Assembly (NCBI GenBank): GCA_028819955.1
Contig: JAPPKP010000391.1
Span: 1-10,962 of the forward strand
Length of the DNA: 10,962 nucleotides
Origin: Rhodospirillaceae bacterium
Lineage (GTDB): Bacteria; Pseudomonadota; Alphaproteobacteria; UBA828
Direction: 5' to 3'
A program made the position numbers and the translations under genes. The notes under the pieces were generated by a model that was not told the DNA's origin, made no database searches, and saw only the letters and a list, made by a program, of their open reading frames with translations. Shown in pieces: positions 1 to 6,045 of the stretch. The number at the start of each line of letters is the position of its first letter. Position 1 is the stretch's first letter.

Positions 1-719
1 ACCCACGGGCGAGGCTTGTCGCGCCGCTCGGCCTCGGTCTCGCGCCAGGCCGCGAGCTCGCGCAGGATCGCGAAGAAGCGCCGGTCGCCGCCGCGCACCT
101 TGATCCGCCGCCACGCCTCCTGGGGCGGCGTCTCGTAGGTGGCGGGGTCGGTGAGCGTCGCCAGCTCCTCGTCGAGCCACGAGCGCCGGCCGGTGCGCTC
201 CAGCGTCGCCGCCAGCTTCTGGTAGACCACGCGCAAGTGGCTCACGTCGGAGAGCGCGTAGCGCAGCTGGCGGTCGGTCAGCGGGCGGCGCGCCCAGTCG
301 GTGAAGCGCTGGGTCTTGTCGATGCGCCCGCGCGCGAGTCTGGCGACCAGCGTCTCGTAACCAACCGAGTCGCCGAAGCCGCAGACCATGGCGGCGATCT
401 GGGTGTCGAAGAGCGGATGCGGCACCCCGCCGGCGAGCGGCAGCAGCACCTCGACATCCTGCCTGGCCGCGTGAAAGACCTTGAGCACCGGCGCGCGCAC
501 CAGCAAATCGTAGAGCGGCGCGAGGTCGATTCCGTTCGCGAGCGGGTCGACGGCGACCGGCTCACCCTCGGCCGGGCCGATCTGCAACAGGCAGAGCTTG
601 GCGCGATAGGTGCTCTCGCGCATGAACTCGGTATCGACCGTGACGAATTCGGCCTCCCGCCACGCCGCGCAGAGCGCGGCGAGCGGGGCACTCTCGGTAA
701 TCAGCCGGGGCTTGGTCAT
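1..719 (-). CDS. rnd: Ribonuclease D, 3' end cut by window edge
   Basis: A 3'-5' exoribonuclease that trims the 3' ends of tRNA precursors and other small RNAs in the cytoplasm. The 239 visible residues carry the DEDDy exonuclease motifs: Exo I with D29 and E31 in FVTVDTEF, Exo II with D88 in FHAARQDVEVL, and Exo III with Y154 and D158 in YALSDVSHL. From about residue 190 the sequence (PPQEAWRRIKVRGG, then RELAAWRETEAERRDKPRPW) looks like the start of the HRDC nucleic-acid-binding domain. The C-terminus lies beyond base 1; family members are usually about 370-390 residues. The ATG is preceded by GGCGAGGG at Shine-Dalgarno distance. It follows mnmA after 51 bases on the same strand, so the two are probably cotranscribed. 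The family call is secure. Confidence 0.95.
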   Translation of the reverse strand, partial: MTKPRLITESAPLAALCAAWREAEFVTVDTEFMRESTYRAKLCLLQIGPAEGEPVAVDPLANGIDLAPLYDLLVRAPVLKVFHAARQDVEVLLPLAGGVPHPLFDTQIAAMVCGFGDSVGYETLVARLARGRIDKTQRFTDWARRPLTDRQLRYALSDVSHLRVVYQKLAATLERTGRRSWLDEELATLTDPATYETPPQEAWRRIKVRGGDRRFFAILRELAAWRETEAERRDKPRPW

Positions 720-770
720 GGGCCCTCGCCGTTCGCGAAAGCCAAGAGGTTGGGACTCACCAGCGCGGCG

Positions 771-1943
771 TCAGGCGGCGGCCATTGCGGCAGCGGGGGC
801 TTGTCCGCCGCCTTCGGCCAGCGCGCCACTCCGCCCGGTACCGGTGATCCAGCCGCCGCCGAGCACGCGCTCGCCGTCGTAGAGGACGCAGGCCTGCCCT
901 GGCGCGGTCGCGGGCTCCGGCTCTTCCAGCGCGACCTCGGCAGCACCGTCGGCCCGCTGCACCAGCCGTGCCGGCGCGCCGGGATGGCTGGAGCGGAGCC
1001 GCGCCACCACCGCCCGCCCCTCGCCGGGCGCCGGCGCATCGGCGCCGATCCAGGCAAGCGGGCCCGTGAAGACCCGGTCGCGCAGCAGCGCCCTCTGCGG
1101 GCCGACCACGACCTCGCGGCGCGCGGCGTCCACCGCGAGCACGTAGAGCGGATCGGGTCCTGCGATGCCGAGGCCGCGGCGCTGGCCCACGGTGTAATGG
1201 ATGATGCCCTCGTGGCGGCCGAGCACCCGGCCCGCCTCGTCCACGATTTCGCCCGGCTCAGCGGCACCGGGCCGCAGCCGCTCGATCACGCCGGCATAGC
1301 GGCCGGAAGGCACGAAGCAGATGTCCTGGCTGTCCGGCTTGTCGGCGACGCCGAGGCCCAGCCGTTCCGCGTGCGTCCGCACCCTTTCCTTCGGCATGTC
1401 GCCGAGGGGGAAGCGCAGGAACTCGAGCTGCTCCTGCGTGGTGGCGAAGAGGAAGTAGCTCTGATCCCTGGCGCCATCGACCGCCCGGTGGAGCTCCGGC
1501 CCCTCCGGCCCCGCCACGCGCCGCACATAGTGGCCGGTGGCGAGCGCGTCCGCGCCGAGGTCGCGGGCGAGCGCCAGCAGGTCGCGGAACTTCACCCGCT
1601 CGTTGCAGCGCACGCAGGGGATGGGGGTCTCGCCGCGCAGGTAGGAGTCGGCGAAGTCGTCGATCACCGCCGCTCTGAAGCGCGCCTCGTAGTCGAGCAC
1701 GTAGTGGCGGATGCCGAGCCGGTCGGCGACCCGGCGGGCGTCGTAGATGTCCTCCCCGGCACAGCAGGCGCCGGGGCGCGTCCGGGGCCCGCCCGCCGCA
1801 TAGAGCTGCAGCGTGATCCCGACCGCCTCGTAGCCCGCCTCCGCCAACAGGGCTGCGGTGACCGACGAATCCACGCCGCCGGACATGGCGACGACCACGC
1901 GCGCGCCGCGGCCGAGGCCGAGATCGAGGGTGTCTGCGGGCAT
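771..1943 (-). CDS. mnmA: tRNA-specific 2-thiouridylase MnmA
   Basis: Uses ATP and a persulfide sulfur, ultimately from a cysteine desulfurase, to make 2-thiouridine at the wobble U34 of Lys, Glu and Gln tRNAs. The 390-residue product has the PP-loop SGGVDSS at 21-27, catalytic C113 in [11 protein letters not shown], the TGHY segment near 136-139, RDQSYFLF near 159-166, and the second catalytic cysteine C209 in DSQDICFV. The rest is the usual C-terminal beta-barrel portion. Length is normal for the alphaproteobacterial form. I chose the ATG at 1943. An in-frame start at 1997 would add 18 residues, but a promoter-like -10 lies only 7 bases before the 1943 ATG and would fall inside that extension. 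It is upstream of rnd and 412 bases after tenA, and thematically linked to the iscS operon as a consumer of its sulfur. Confidence 0.95.
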   Translation of the reverse strand: MPADTLDLGLGRGARVVVAMSGGVDSSVTAALLAEAGYEAVGITLQLYAAGGPRTRPGACCAGEDIYDARRVADRLGIRHYVLDYEARFRAAVIDDFADSYLRGETPIPCVRCNERVKFRDLLALARDLGADALATGHYVRRVAGPEGPELHRAVDGARDQSYFLFATTQEQLEFLRFPLGDMPKERVRTHAERLGLGVADKPDSQDICFVPSGRYAGVIERLRPGAAEPGEIVDEAGRVLGRHEGIIHYTVGQRRGLGIAGPDPLYVLAVDAARREVVVGPQRALLRDRVFTGPLAWIGADAPAPGEGRAVVARLRSSHPGAPARLVQRADGAAEVALEEPEPATAPGQACVLYDGERVLGGGWITGTGRSGALAEGGGQAPAAAMAAA

Positions 1944-1950
1944 GGCGCGC

Positions 1951-1978
1951 ACTATAGGCGCGCGCGGGAGCGGCGCAA
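1951..1978 (-). promoter_or_regulatory. Possible leaderless promoter of mnmA
   Basis: On the minus strand TTGCGC (1978-1973) is followed after 16 bases by TATAGT (1956-1951). The -10 ends only 7 bases before the mnmA ATG, so transcription would begin at or within a base or two of the start codon, giving a leaderless mRNA. No Shine-Dalgarno sequence is seen before that ATG. The -35 is a weak match and no start site is known, so this is inference from spacing and sequence. Confidence 0.35.
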
Positions 1979-1985
1979 CCGCCCG

Positions 1986-2004
1986 TCCCACGTCCAAAGT
2001 GGGA
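1986..2004. repeat. Small inverted repeat flanking the GGGAT array
   Basis: TCCCAC (1986-1991) and GTGGGA (1999-2004) are perfect inverted copies around a 7-base loop. The right arm is the same GTGGGAT word used in the array that starts 17 bases further on, so this may be an outlying unit plus one in reverse orientation. It lies just upstream of the putative mnmA -35. A 6-bp stem alone is weak evidence of function. Confidence 0.4.
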
Positions 2005-2020
2005 TGGAGACTATTAGATC

Positions 2021-2186
2021 ATGCCGGGATTAACCGGGATAAGGCGGGATTTTCCGGGACAAAGCGGGATTCGCCGGGATTAAGTGGGATTCGCCGGGAT
2101 AAGGCGGGATAAGGCGGGATAAGTGGGATCGAGTGGGATATGTGGGATCGAGTGGGATAAGTGGGATTGAGTGGGATAAGTGGGAT
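2021..2186. repeat. Tandem array of 17 GGGAT units, 10-bp then 19-bp period
   Basis: Seventeen consecutive units each end in GGGAT; the fourth has GGGAC. Units 1-10 (2021-2120) are exactly 10 bp with variable 4-base leads such as aagg, tcgc and taac, and mostly CGGGAT. Units 11-17 (2121-2186) alternate 9 and 10 bp as AAGTGGGAT and CGAGTGGGAT (variants atgt, tgag), forming a 19-bp higher-order repeat of about 3.5 copies. The core is conserved while the lead varies, which differs from a freshly slipped microsatellite. The array is intergenic, upstream of mnmA and downstream of tenA. Function is unknown. Options are a multi-copy protein-binding site, a structured 3' or 5' untranslated segment, or a neutral variable-number repeat. 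Confidence 0.9.
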
Positions 2187-2322
2187 GCCGAGGGGCAAGC
2201 TGGGGCGTTGCGTATTACATGCGGCAGCAGCCCGAGCGTGGGACGCGCGCTCATCGCAATGACACTGTTCAGCTCGCCCTCGCACGTCATGGCACAATCC
2301 TGGCAGGGGCGCCGAGTGCCGT

Positions 2323-2344
2323 GACCCGCACCATGTTTCGGGTC
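2323..2344 (-). terminator. Weak hairpin after tenA
   Basis: GACCCG (2323-2328) and CGGGTC (2339-2344) form a 6-bp stem with a 10-base loop, starting 11 bases beyond the tenA stop codon. There is no T-run on the minus strand, so an intrinsic terminator is doubtful. It may mark the operon 3' end with Rho-dependent termination, or be chance in GC-rich DNA. Confidence 0.25.
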
Positions 2345-2355
2345 GCGCGTGGGTA

Positions 2356-3039
2356 TCAGGTTGCAGCAACGTCGAGGCCGGCCTGCCAGAATGCGGCCTC
2401 CAGCCGCGTCGCGGTGCGGAAGGTGGTGGCAAGCTGCGCGAAGCGCGCGGAGCCGCCACGGCGCGCCGCGAGCGCGTCCAGCGCCTCGATCTCGGCACGC
2501 ATGAACGTCTGATAGTCCTCGCCCGCGTACATCTCGATCCACGGGGCGTAGAGGTTGCCCTCGGCGCGAGCGGCAGGATCGGCGGCAAGGCGGGCGCCGA
2601 TCTCGCCGTAGCCGATGACGCAGGGTGCGAGCGCGACGCGCAGATCGAGCAGATCGCCCGCGAGCCCGCGCTCCAGCACGTAGGCCGTGTAGGCGAGCGT
2701 CGCGCCATCGGCCTCGACCGCTTCGAGGTCCGCCTCCACGATCCCCCAGTCGGCGCAATAGGCGCGGTGCAGGTCCATCTCCACCTCGACCAAGGCCTTG
2801 AGACCGTCGGACGCCGCGCGGATTTCGGCCAGTGTATCCGCCTTGTAGGCGGCGAGCCCGTAGGCGCGGGCGAACTGGATCAGGAACAGGTAATCCTGCA
2901 CCAGGTAGTGGCGGAACGCGGCCTCCGGCAGGGTGCCGTCGCCCAGGCCCTGCACGAAGGGGTGCTCGACGTACGCCCGCCAGTCGTCCCCGGCAGCTTC
3001 CCGGAGCCCGGCGAAAAAGCCCGCCTCTGCCTGAGTCAT
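2356..3039 (-). CDS. tenA: TenA family aminopyrimidine aminohydrolase (thiaminase II)
   Basis: TenA proteins hydrolyse 4-amino-5-aminomethyl-2-methylpyrimidine, a thiamine breakdown product, to HMP for thiamine salvage; they can also cleave thiamine. The 227-residue all-helical protein has the expected catalytic positions: D49 in YLVQDYLFL, nucleophile C140 in APCVIGYGEIG, and E214 in RLEAAFWQAG near the C-terminus. The ATG at 3039 gives family-like length (B. subtilis TenA is 236) and has GAGAGA upstream. A GTG at 3054 would add five residues but has no ribosome site. It lies 55 bases after the ferredoxin gene and is probably the last gene of the cysE operon. No other thi gene and no TPP riboswitch is visible, so its placement is likely due to the shared sulfur and Fe-S context. 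The exact substrate within the family is inferred. Confidence 0.9.
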   Translation of the reverse strand: MTQAEAGFFAGLREAAGDDWRAYVEHPFVQGLGDGTLPEAAFRHYLVQDYLFLIQFARAYGLAAYKADTLAEIRAASDGLKALVEVEMDLHRAYCADWGIVEADLEAVEADGATLAYTAYVLERGLAGDLLDLRVALAPCVIGYGEIGARLAADPAARAEGNLYAPWIEMYAGEDYQTFMRAEIEALDALAARRGGSARFAQLATTFRTATRLEAAFWQAGLDVAAT

Positions 3040-3094
3040 CGCCGCGTCTCTCACCCGGCTTGCGGGGGATAGGGCGTCGGACTCCCCTTTCCCA

Positions 3095-3421
3095 TCACAT
3101 CATGTTGCTGGTTTCGGCCGGCAGCGTCACCACGAGCCCGTCCAGCGCCTCGGTGATGACGATCTGGCAGCCGAGGCGCGACGTGCGCGTGAGGCCGAGC
3201 GCGAGGTCGAGCATGTCCTCCTCGTCCTCGCACTTCTCCTCGAGCCTGCTGTACCAGGCGGGGTCGACGATGACGTGGCAGGTGGAGCACGCCATCGCGC
3301 CCTCGCAGGCGCCCTCGATGTCGATGCCGTGGCGGAACGCGATGTCCAGCACGGAGTCGCCGATGGGCGCCTCGACCTCGCGGCGGGTGCCATCGGGGTC
3401 GATGAAGGTCATGGTGGGCAC
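3095..3421 (-). CDS. fdx: Adrenodoxin-type [2Fe-2S] ferredoxin
   Basis: A small soluble electron carrier. In ISC systems this type supplies electrons for cluster assembly on the scaffold or for persulfide reduction. The 108-residue product has the vertebrate/ISC ferredoxin ligand pattern C39-x5-C45-x2-C48 (ACEGAMACSTC) and C85 in RLGCQI, followed by the typical ALDGLVV end. It also has an extra cysteine, C64, in the acidic EEKCEDEEDMLD segment that usually contacts redox partners. I chose the GTG at 3421 because V-P-T-M aligns with the M-P-K-M start I recall from alphaproteobacterial relatives; the alternative ATG at 3412 removes three residues. Neither start has a strong ribosome site. It begins 14 bases after the iscS stop, so cotranscription is very likely. 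Confidence 0.93.
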   Translation of the reverse strand: MPTMTFIDPDGTRREVEAPIGDSVLDIAFRHGIDIEGACEGAMACSTCHVIVDPAWYSRLEEKCEDEEDMLDLALGLTRTSRLGCQIVITEALDGLVVTLPAETSNMM

Positions 3422-3435
3422 CGGAGGGTTGCTGC

Positions 3436-4590
3436 CTATCCTGCGGCGGCTGAGACGCCGGCCTTCCAGCGGTTGGTGAGGCCCGCATAGAGCGCCCGCC
3501 AGGCGCCCAGGAAGCGCTCGATCTCGTCCTCGGTCGTGGCCCATCCCATGCTGACCCGGATGGCGCAGCCGCCGATGCCGTCGGGCGCGCCGAGCGCGCG
3601 CAGCACATGACTGGGTTCCACCTTGCCGGAGGAGCAGGCGGAGCCCGCGCTCACCGCGACGCCCGCGAGATCGAGGCCCATGACCTGCGTCTCGCTCTGC
3701 ACGCCCGGCATGGTGAGGCAGCTGGTGTTGGGCAGGCGCTCGGCCCCTTCGCTGAAGATGACGACGTCGGGCTCGGTCTCGCGCAGCCGCGCCTCCAGCC
3801 GGTCGCGGAGCGCAGCGATCTCGTCCGCCCTTGCGAGGTCGTCCCGGGCGAGGGCGGCAGCCGCGCCGAAGCCGACGATGCCGGCCGCGTTCTCGGTGCC
3901 GCCGCGCAAGCCCCGCTCCTGCCCCCCGCCGGTGATGAGGGGCGCGATATCCAGCCCCGAACGCACGACCAACGCACCGATCCCCTTCGGGCCGGCGAAC
4001 TTGTGGGCGGCGACACTCATCATGTCGACACCGAGTCCGGCGAAGGACACCGGAATCCGACCCGGCGCCTGCACCGCGTCGCAATGGACCAGCGCACCCG
4101 CAGCCCGTGCCCGCGCCGCGACCTCGGCGACCGGCTGAATCACGCCGGTCTCGTTGTTGGCGAGCATCACCGAGACCAGCGCCTCCGGCCCATGATCCCC
4201 AAGCGCCTCGTCGAGCGCGCCCAAATCGAGCACCCCGTCGCCATCCACCGGGAGGACGACCGGGTCGTCCGCCACGGCTTCGGCCGTGCGCAGGATCGCC
4301 GGATGTTCGATGGCGCTGACGATGAGCGCTCGCCGGCCTGCGCCGCGCAGCGCGGTGTTGTTGGCCTCGGTGCCGCCTGCGGTGAAGACCAGCTCCGCCG
4401 GCGTGCAGTCGACCAGGGCCGCGATCTGCTCGCGCGCGTCCTCGATGCGCTTGCGCACGTCGCGGCCGAAGCCGTGGACCGACGACGGATTGCCGGCCAG
4501 CAGCATCGCCTCGGCCACCGCCTCAACCACCGCCGGCTTGATCGGCGCCGTGGCGTTGTAGTCGAGATAGATCGGGCCCGAACCGCTCAT
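3436..4590 (-). CDS. iscS: Cysteine desulfurase, IscS/NifS type
   Basis: A PLP enzyme that converts L-cysteine to alanine and leaves a persulfide on its active cysteine, the sulfur source for Fe-S clusters and tRNA thiolation. The 384-residue protein shows YLDYNATAP at 8-16, AGGTEANN at 71-78, H96 in SAIEHPAI (PLP stacking), the ANNETG motif, PLP lysine K197 in AAHKFAGPKG, and persulfide cysteine C319 in SAGSACSSGKVEPSH, on the mobile loop typical of group I enzymes. Length is close to the roughly 400 of E. coli IscS. Its ATG overlaps the iscR stop as ATGA, which suggests translational coupling. Unusually for an isc locus, the next genes are ferredoxin and tenA, with no iscU or iscA. Whether it serves ISC, SUF or mainly MnmA cannot be told from the sequence. 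Confidence 0.94.
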   Translation of the reverse strand: MSGSGPIYLDYNATAPIKPAVVEAVAEAMLLAGNPSSVHGFGRDVRKRIEDAREQIAALVDCTPAELVFTAGGTEANNTALRGAGRRALIVSAIEHPAILRTAEAVADDPVVLPVDGDGVLDLGALDEALGDHGPEALVSVMLANNETGVIQPVAEVAARARAAGALVHCDAVQAPGRIPVSFAGLGVDMMSVAAHKFAGPKGIGALVVRSGLDIAPLITGGGQERGLRGGTENAAGIVGFGAAAALARDDLARADEIAALRDRLEARLRETEPDVVIFSEGAERLPNTSCLTMPGVQSETQVMGLDLAGVAVSAGSACSSGKVEPSHVLRALGAPDGIGGCAIRVSMGWATTEDEIERFLGAWRALYAGLTNRWKAGVSAAAG

Positions 4591-5072
4591 TCCGCCGCCT
4601 GCTCCATCAGTCCACGCCCGCTGCCCGAGAGCCGGTCGCTCATGCCGAGCACCCGGCGCGTACAGACGTCTTCGAGCGAGACCGCGCTGAGAAAGCCGTG
4701 GATGTGGATGCCGAGCTCATCCCACAGGTCGTGGGTCACGCAGCGGCTCGCGTCCTTCATGCAGCCCCTGCCGGAGCCCGGCGGGCAGCGCGTCGCGCGC
4801 AGATTCTCGTCAACCGCCACCACGATGTCCGCGATGCGGAGCTCCGCCGCAGGCCGCGCCAGCCGGTAGCCCCCGCCCGGCCCGCGCGCGCTCCGCACCA
4901 GGCCCGCGCGCCGCAGCCGGCCGAAGAGCTGCTCCAGGTAGGACTGGGAGATGTCCTGCCGGGCCGCGATCTCGGCGAGGGTCACGGGCTCTGCCTCGCC
5001 CGCGCCGCCCGAGCGCATCGCGAGCTCCGCCATCGCCATCACCGCGTAACGGCCCCTGGTGCCGAGCTTCAC
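4587..5072 (-). CDS. iscR: Rrf2 family Fe-S regulator IscR
   Basis: A dimeric winged-helix regulator that binds a [2Fe-2S] cluster and represses Fe-S biogenesis genes when clusters are plentiful. The 161-residue protein begins KLGTRGRYAVMAMAELA, the usual first helix, followed by the helix-turn-helix (TLAEIAARQDISQSYLEQLF, 31-50) and the wing (ARGPGGGYRLARP, 62-74). The cluster ligands are present as C96, C104, C111 and H114. Spacing is C-x7-C-x6-C, looser than the C-x5-C-x5-C of E. coli IscR. The start is a GTG at 5072, set by a TAGGAG ribosome site and the family-typical N-terminus. The ribosome site overlaps the cysE stop codon, and the gene's own stop overlaps the iscS start, so all three are likely coupled. 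It probably autoregulates through the palindrome before cysE. Confidence 0.93.
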   Translation of the reverse strand: MKLGTRGRYAVMAMAELAMRSGGAGEAEPVTLAEIAARQDISQSYLEQLFGRLRRAGLVRSARGPGGGYRLARPAAELRIADIVVAVDENLRATRCPPGSGRGCMKDASRCVTHDLWDELGIHIHGFLSAVSLEDVCTRRVLGMSDRLSGSGRGLMEQAAE

Positions 5073-5078
5073 GGGCCG

Positions 5079-5084
5079 CTCCTA
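5079..5084 (-). promoter_or_regulatory. iscR ribosome binding site inside cysE stop
   Basis: TAGGAG sits six bases before the GTG start of iscR and its first three bases are the TAG stop of cysE. This fixes the non-ATG start of iscR and suggests that ribosomes finishing cysE reinitiate on iscR. Confidence 0.75.
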
Positions 5085-5825
5085 GCCGCCTGCAGCACGG
5101 CGGCCGAGCGGTGTTGCAGCCTCCTCGGGTTCGTCGTCTGACGACGGCGCGGCCTCGGGTTGCGCGGCGGCGGCCTGCTCCAGCTCCTCCACGCGCTCCC
5201 TCAGGGTGCGGACCTCGGCCAGCAGCTTGTCGACCGCCCGCGTGGTCGGATCGGCGATATCCGGCGACGGCGTGCCGTAGGCATCGAACGACGACGCCTC
5301 CGGCTTCGCCGCGGTAGGGCCTGCGGCCCGCGCCGGAATGCCCACCATGGTGGCGCCGGGCGGCACGTCCTTCAGCACCACCGCGTTGGCGCCGATGCGC
5401 GCATCGCGCCCCACCGTGATCGGCCCCAGCACCTGGGCGCCCGCTCCCACCACGACGCCGTCGCCCACGGTCGGATGCCGCTTGCCCGGCGACCAGGTAA
5501 CGCCGCCGAGGGTCACCTGGTGATAGAGCGTCACGTCGTCGCCGATCACCGAGGTCTCGCCGATGACCACACCCATGCCGTGGTCGATGAAGAGGCGGCG
5601 GCCAATCTGGGCGCCGGGATGAATTTCGATGCCCGTAACCATGCGGCCGACGTGGGAGACGAAGCGGCCAAGCAGGCGGAAGCCGCTTTGCCATAGCCAG
5701 TGCGACACGTGATAGAAGAGCAGCGCGTGGAAGCCCGGATAGCAGAAAAACACCTCGATTCGGGAGCGGACCGCCGGATCGCGGCCGAACACGCAGCCGA
5801 TGTCTTCCCAAATACGCTTGAACAT
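5082..5825 (-). CDS. cysE: Serine O-acetyltransferase CysE
   Basis: Transfers acetyl from acetyl-CoA to L-serine to give O-acetylserine, the precursor sulfhydrylated to cysteine. The 247-residue protein is of the short N-terminal type: a helical segment (1-60) precedes the left-handed beta-helix, with IEIHPGA at 66-72, D81-H82 in [14 protein letters not shown]102 in LYHQVTLGG, and hexapeptide repeats through GIPAR at 162-166. About 80 further residues follow: a FDAYGTP patch (180-186), a predicted coiled coil (196-217, [17 protein letters not shown]) and an acidic, Ala/Pro-rich end finishing RRAAGG. There is no C-terminal isoleucine of the kind that docks into CysK in E. coli. It is the first gene of the iscR-iscS operon, so cysteine supply is tied to Fe-S regulation. 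The ATG at 5825 has only a weak ribosome site (ACGGACGG). Confidence 0.95.
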   Translation of the reverse strand: MFKRIWEDIGCVFGRDPAVRSRIEVFFCYPGFHALLFYHVSHWLWQSGFRLLGRFVSHVGRMVTGIEIHPGAQIGRRLFIDHGMGVVIGETSVIGDDVTLYHQVTLGGVTWSPGKRHPTVGDGVVVGAGAQVLGPITVGRDARIGANAVVLKDVPPGATMVGIPARAAGPTAAKPEASSFDAYGTPSPDIADPTTRAVDKLLAEVRTLRERVEELEQAAAAQPEAAPSSDDEPEEAATPLGRRAAGG

Positions 5826-5832
5826 GGTGCAG

Positions 5833-5897
5833 CCGTCCGTATATCAATGGCCGGCGCGGAACGCCGCCGCCGGCCATTATACCCGTGTGACGGACGG
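5833..5897 (-). promoter_or_regulatory. Nested hairpin in the cysE leader
   Basis: Two nested inverted repeats lie directly before cysE. The inner pair, AATGGCCGGCG (5846-5856) with CGCCGGCCATT (5868-5878), is 11 bp and perfect, with an 11-base loop. The outer pair, CCGTCCGT (5833-5840) with ACGGACGG (5890-5897), is 8 bp and perfect. In the mRNA the outer stem would sequester the only ribosome-site-like purine stretch before the cysE ATG. It would be transcribed if the promoter at 5898-5926 is used. It matches no riboswitch I know. Confidence 0.55.
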
Positions 5898-5926
5898 GAT
5901 ATAGAGTTCCCGACTCCTGGGGTCAA
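5898..5926 (-). promoter_or_regulatory. sigma70-like promoter of the cysE-iscR-iscS operon
   Basis: On the minus strand TTGACC (5926-5921) is followed by exactly 17 bases and then TATATC (5903-5898). Transcription would start near 5891, leaving about 65 bases of leader that hold the nested hairpin. A second -10-like word, TATAAT (5881-5876), lies further down but has no -35 at proper spacing. Confidence 0.55.
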
Positions 5927-5930
5927 GTAT
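5906..5930. promoter_or_regulatory. IscR type 1-like operator over the cysE -35
   Basis: Read on the minus strand the 25-base site begins ATACTTGAC and ends GTCGGGAAC. Compared with the E. coli IscR type 1 consensus (left half ATASYYGAC, right half GTCRRSTAT, seven bases between), the left half matches at all nine positions and the right half at seven of nine, with correct spacing; the central seven bases match poorly. By my count 18 of 25 positions agree. It covers the -35 and most of the spacer of the promoter, where a repressor would act. It is also upstream of the divergent hydrolase gene. Confidence 0.5.
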
Positions 5931-5967
5931 ATCCGCCGCGATGCGAGGCGGGGAGAGGCAGGCCGCC

Positions 5968-6045
5968 ATGCGTCGGCGGCAACGGTCGCGCCGCGATCCT
6001 GTGCAGCAGTGTTGGGAGCCCATGAGTCGCCCATGCCGGAAGTGA
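5968..6045 (+). CDS. Candidate 25-codon upstream ORF before the hydrolase
   Basis: An ATG with a strong upstream purine run (GGGGAGAGG) opens a 25-residue arginine-rich frame, MRRRQRSRRDPVQQ followed by CWEPMSRPCRK. It ends in a TGA that overlaps codon 5 (ATG) of the hydrolase as TGATG. The hydrolase's own first ATG has no clear ribosome site, so this could be a coupled leader ORF. No promoter or homology supports it, and in GC-rich DNA such ORFs arise by chance. Confidence 0.2.
   Translation: MRRRQRSRRDPVQQCWEPMSRPCRK

Larger units (their letters stand above)
1944..2355. other. Gene-free gap between tenA and mnmA
   Basis: These 412 bases contain no gene I can support. From the mnmA side they hold the promoter candidate (1951-1978), a short inverted repeat (1986-2004), the GGGAT array (2021-2186), and then about 170 bases of ordinary-looking sequence with a weak hairpin next to the tenA stop. 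Open frames crossing the array translate into isoleucine/proline/serine-rich low-complexity peptides and look like by-products of the repeat. Confidence 0.8.

Noticed and set aside
237..2033. Long open frame of 598 codons on the plus strand opposite rnd and mnmA
   Set aside because: Antisense shadow of two well-recognised genes in GC-rich DNA; the translation has no recognisable domain and is Arg/Ala/Gly-rich. Similar long shadows at 3607-4869, 7061-8056 and 7821-9203 are rejected for the same reason.
2021..2186. CRISPR array
   Set aside because: Units are only 9-10 bp, without long conserved repeats or unique spacers of 25-40 bp, and no cas gene is present.
2220..2356. Start of a dispersed repeat resembling GTCATTGCGA-type bacterial interspersed elements (minus strand TGTCATTGCGATGAGCG)
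   Set aside because: Only about a dozen bases resemble such elements and no second copy or flanking inverted repeat is visible here.
2019..2758. Minus-strand open frames running from tenA through the GGGAT array
   Set aside because: The array part translates to repetitive Ile/Pro/Ser peptides simply because ATCCC repeats lack stops in these frames, and the rest is an off-frame reading of tenA.
3040..3094. TPP riboswitch before tenA
   Set aside because: The gap to the ferredoxin gene is only 55 bases, too short for the aptamer, and no THI-box core is visible.
5876..5881. Perfect TATAAT as the cysE -10 element
   Set aside because: It lies at the edge of the inner hairpin arm and the hexamer 17 bases upstream (CTATAT) is not a -35. 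The TTGACC/TATATC pair is better, though this could be a second start site.
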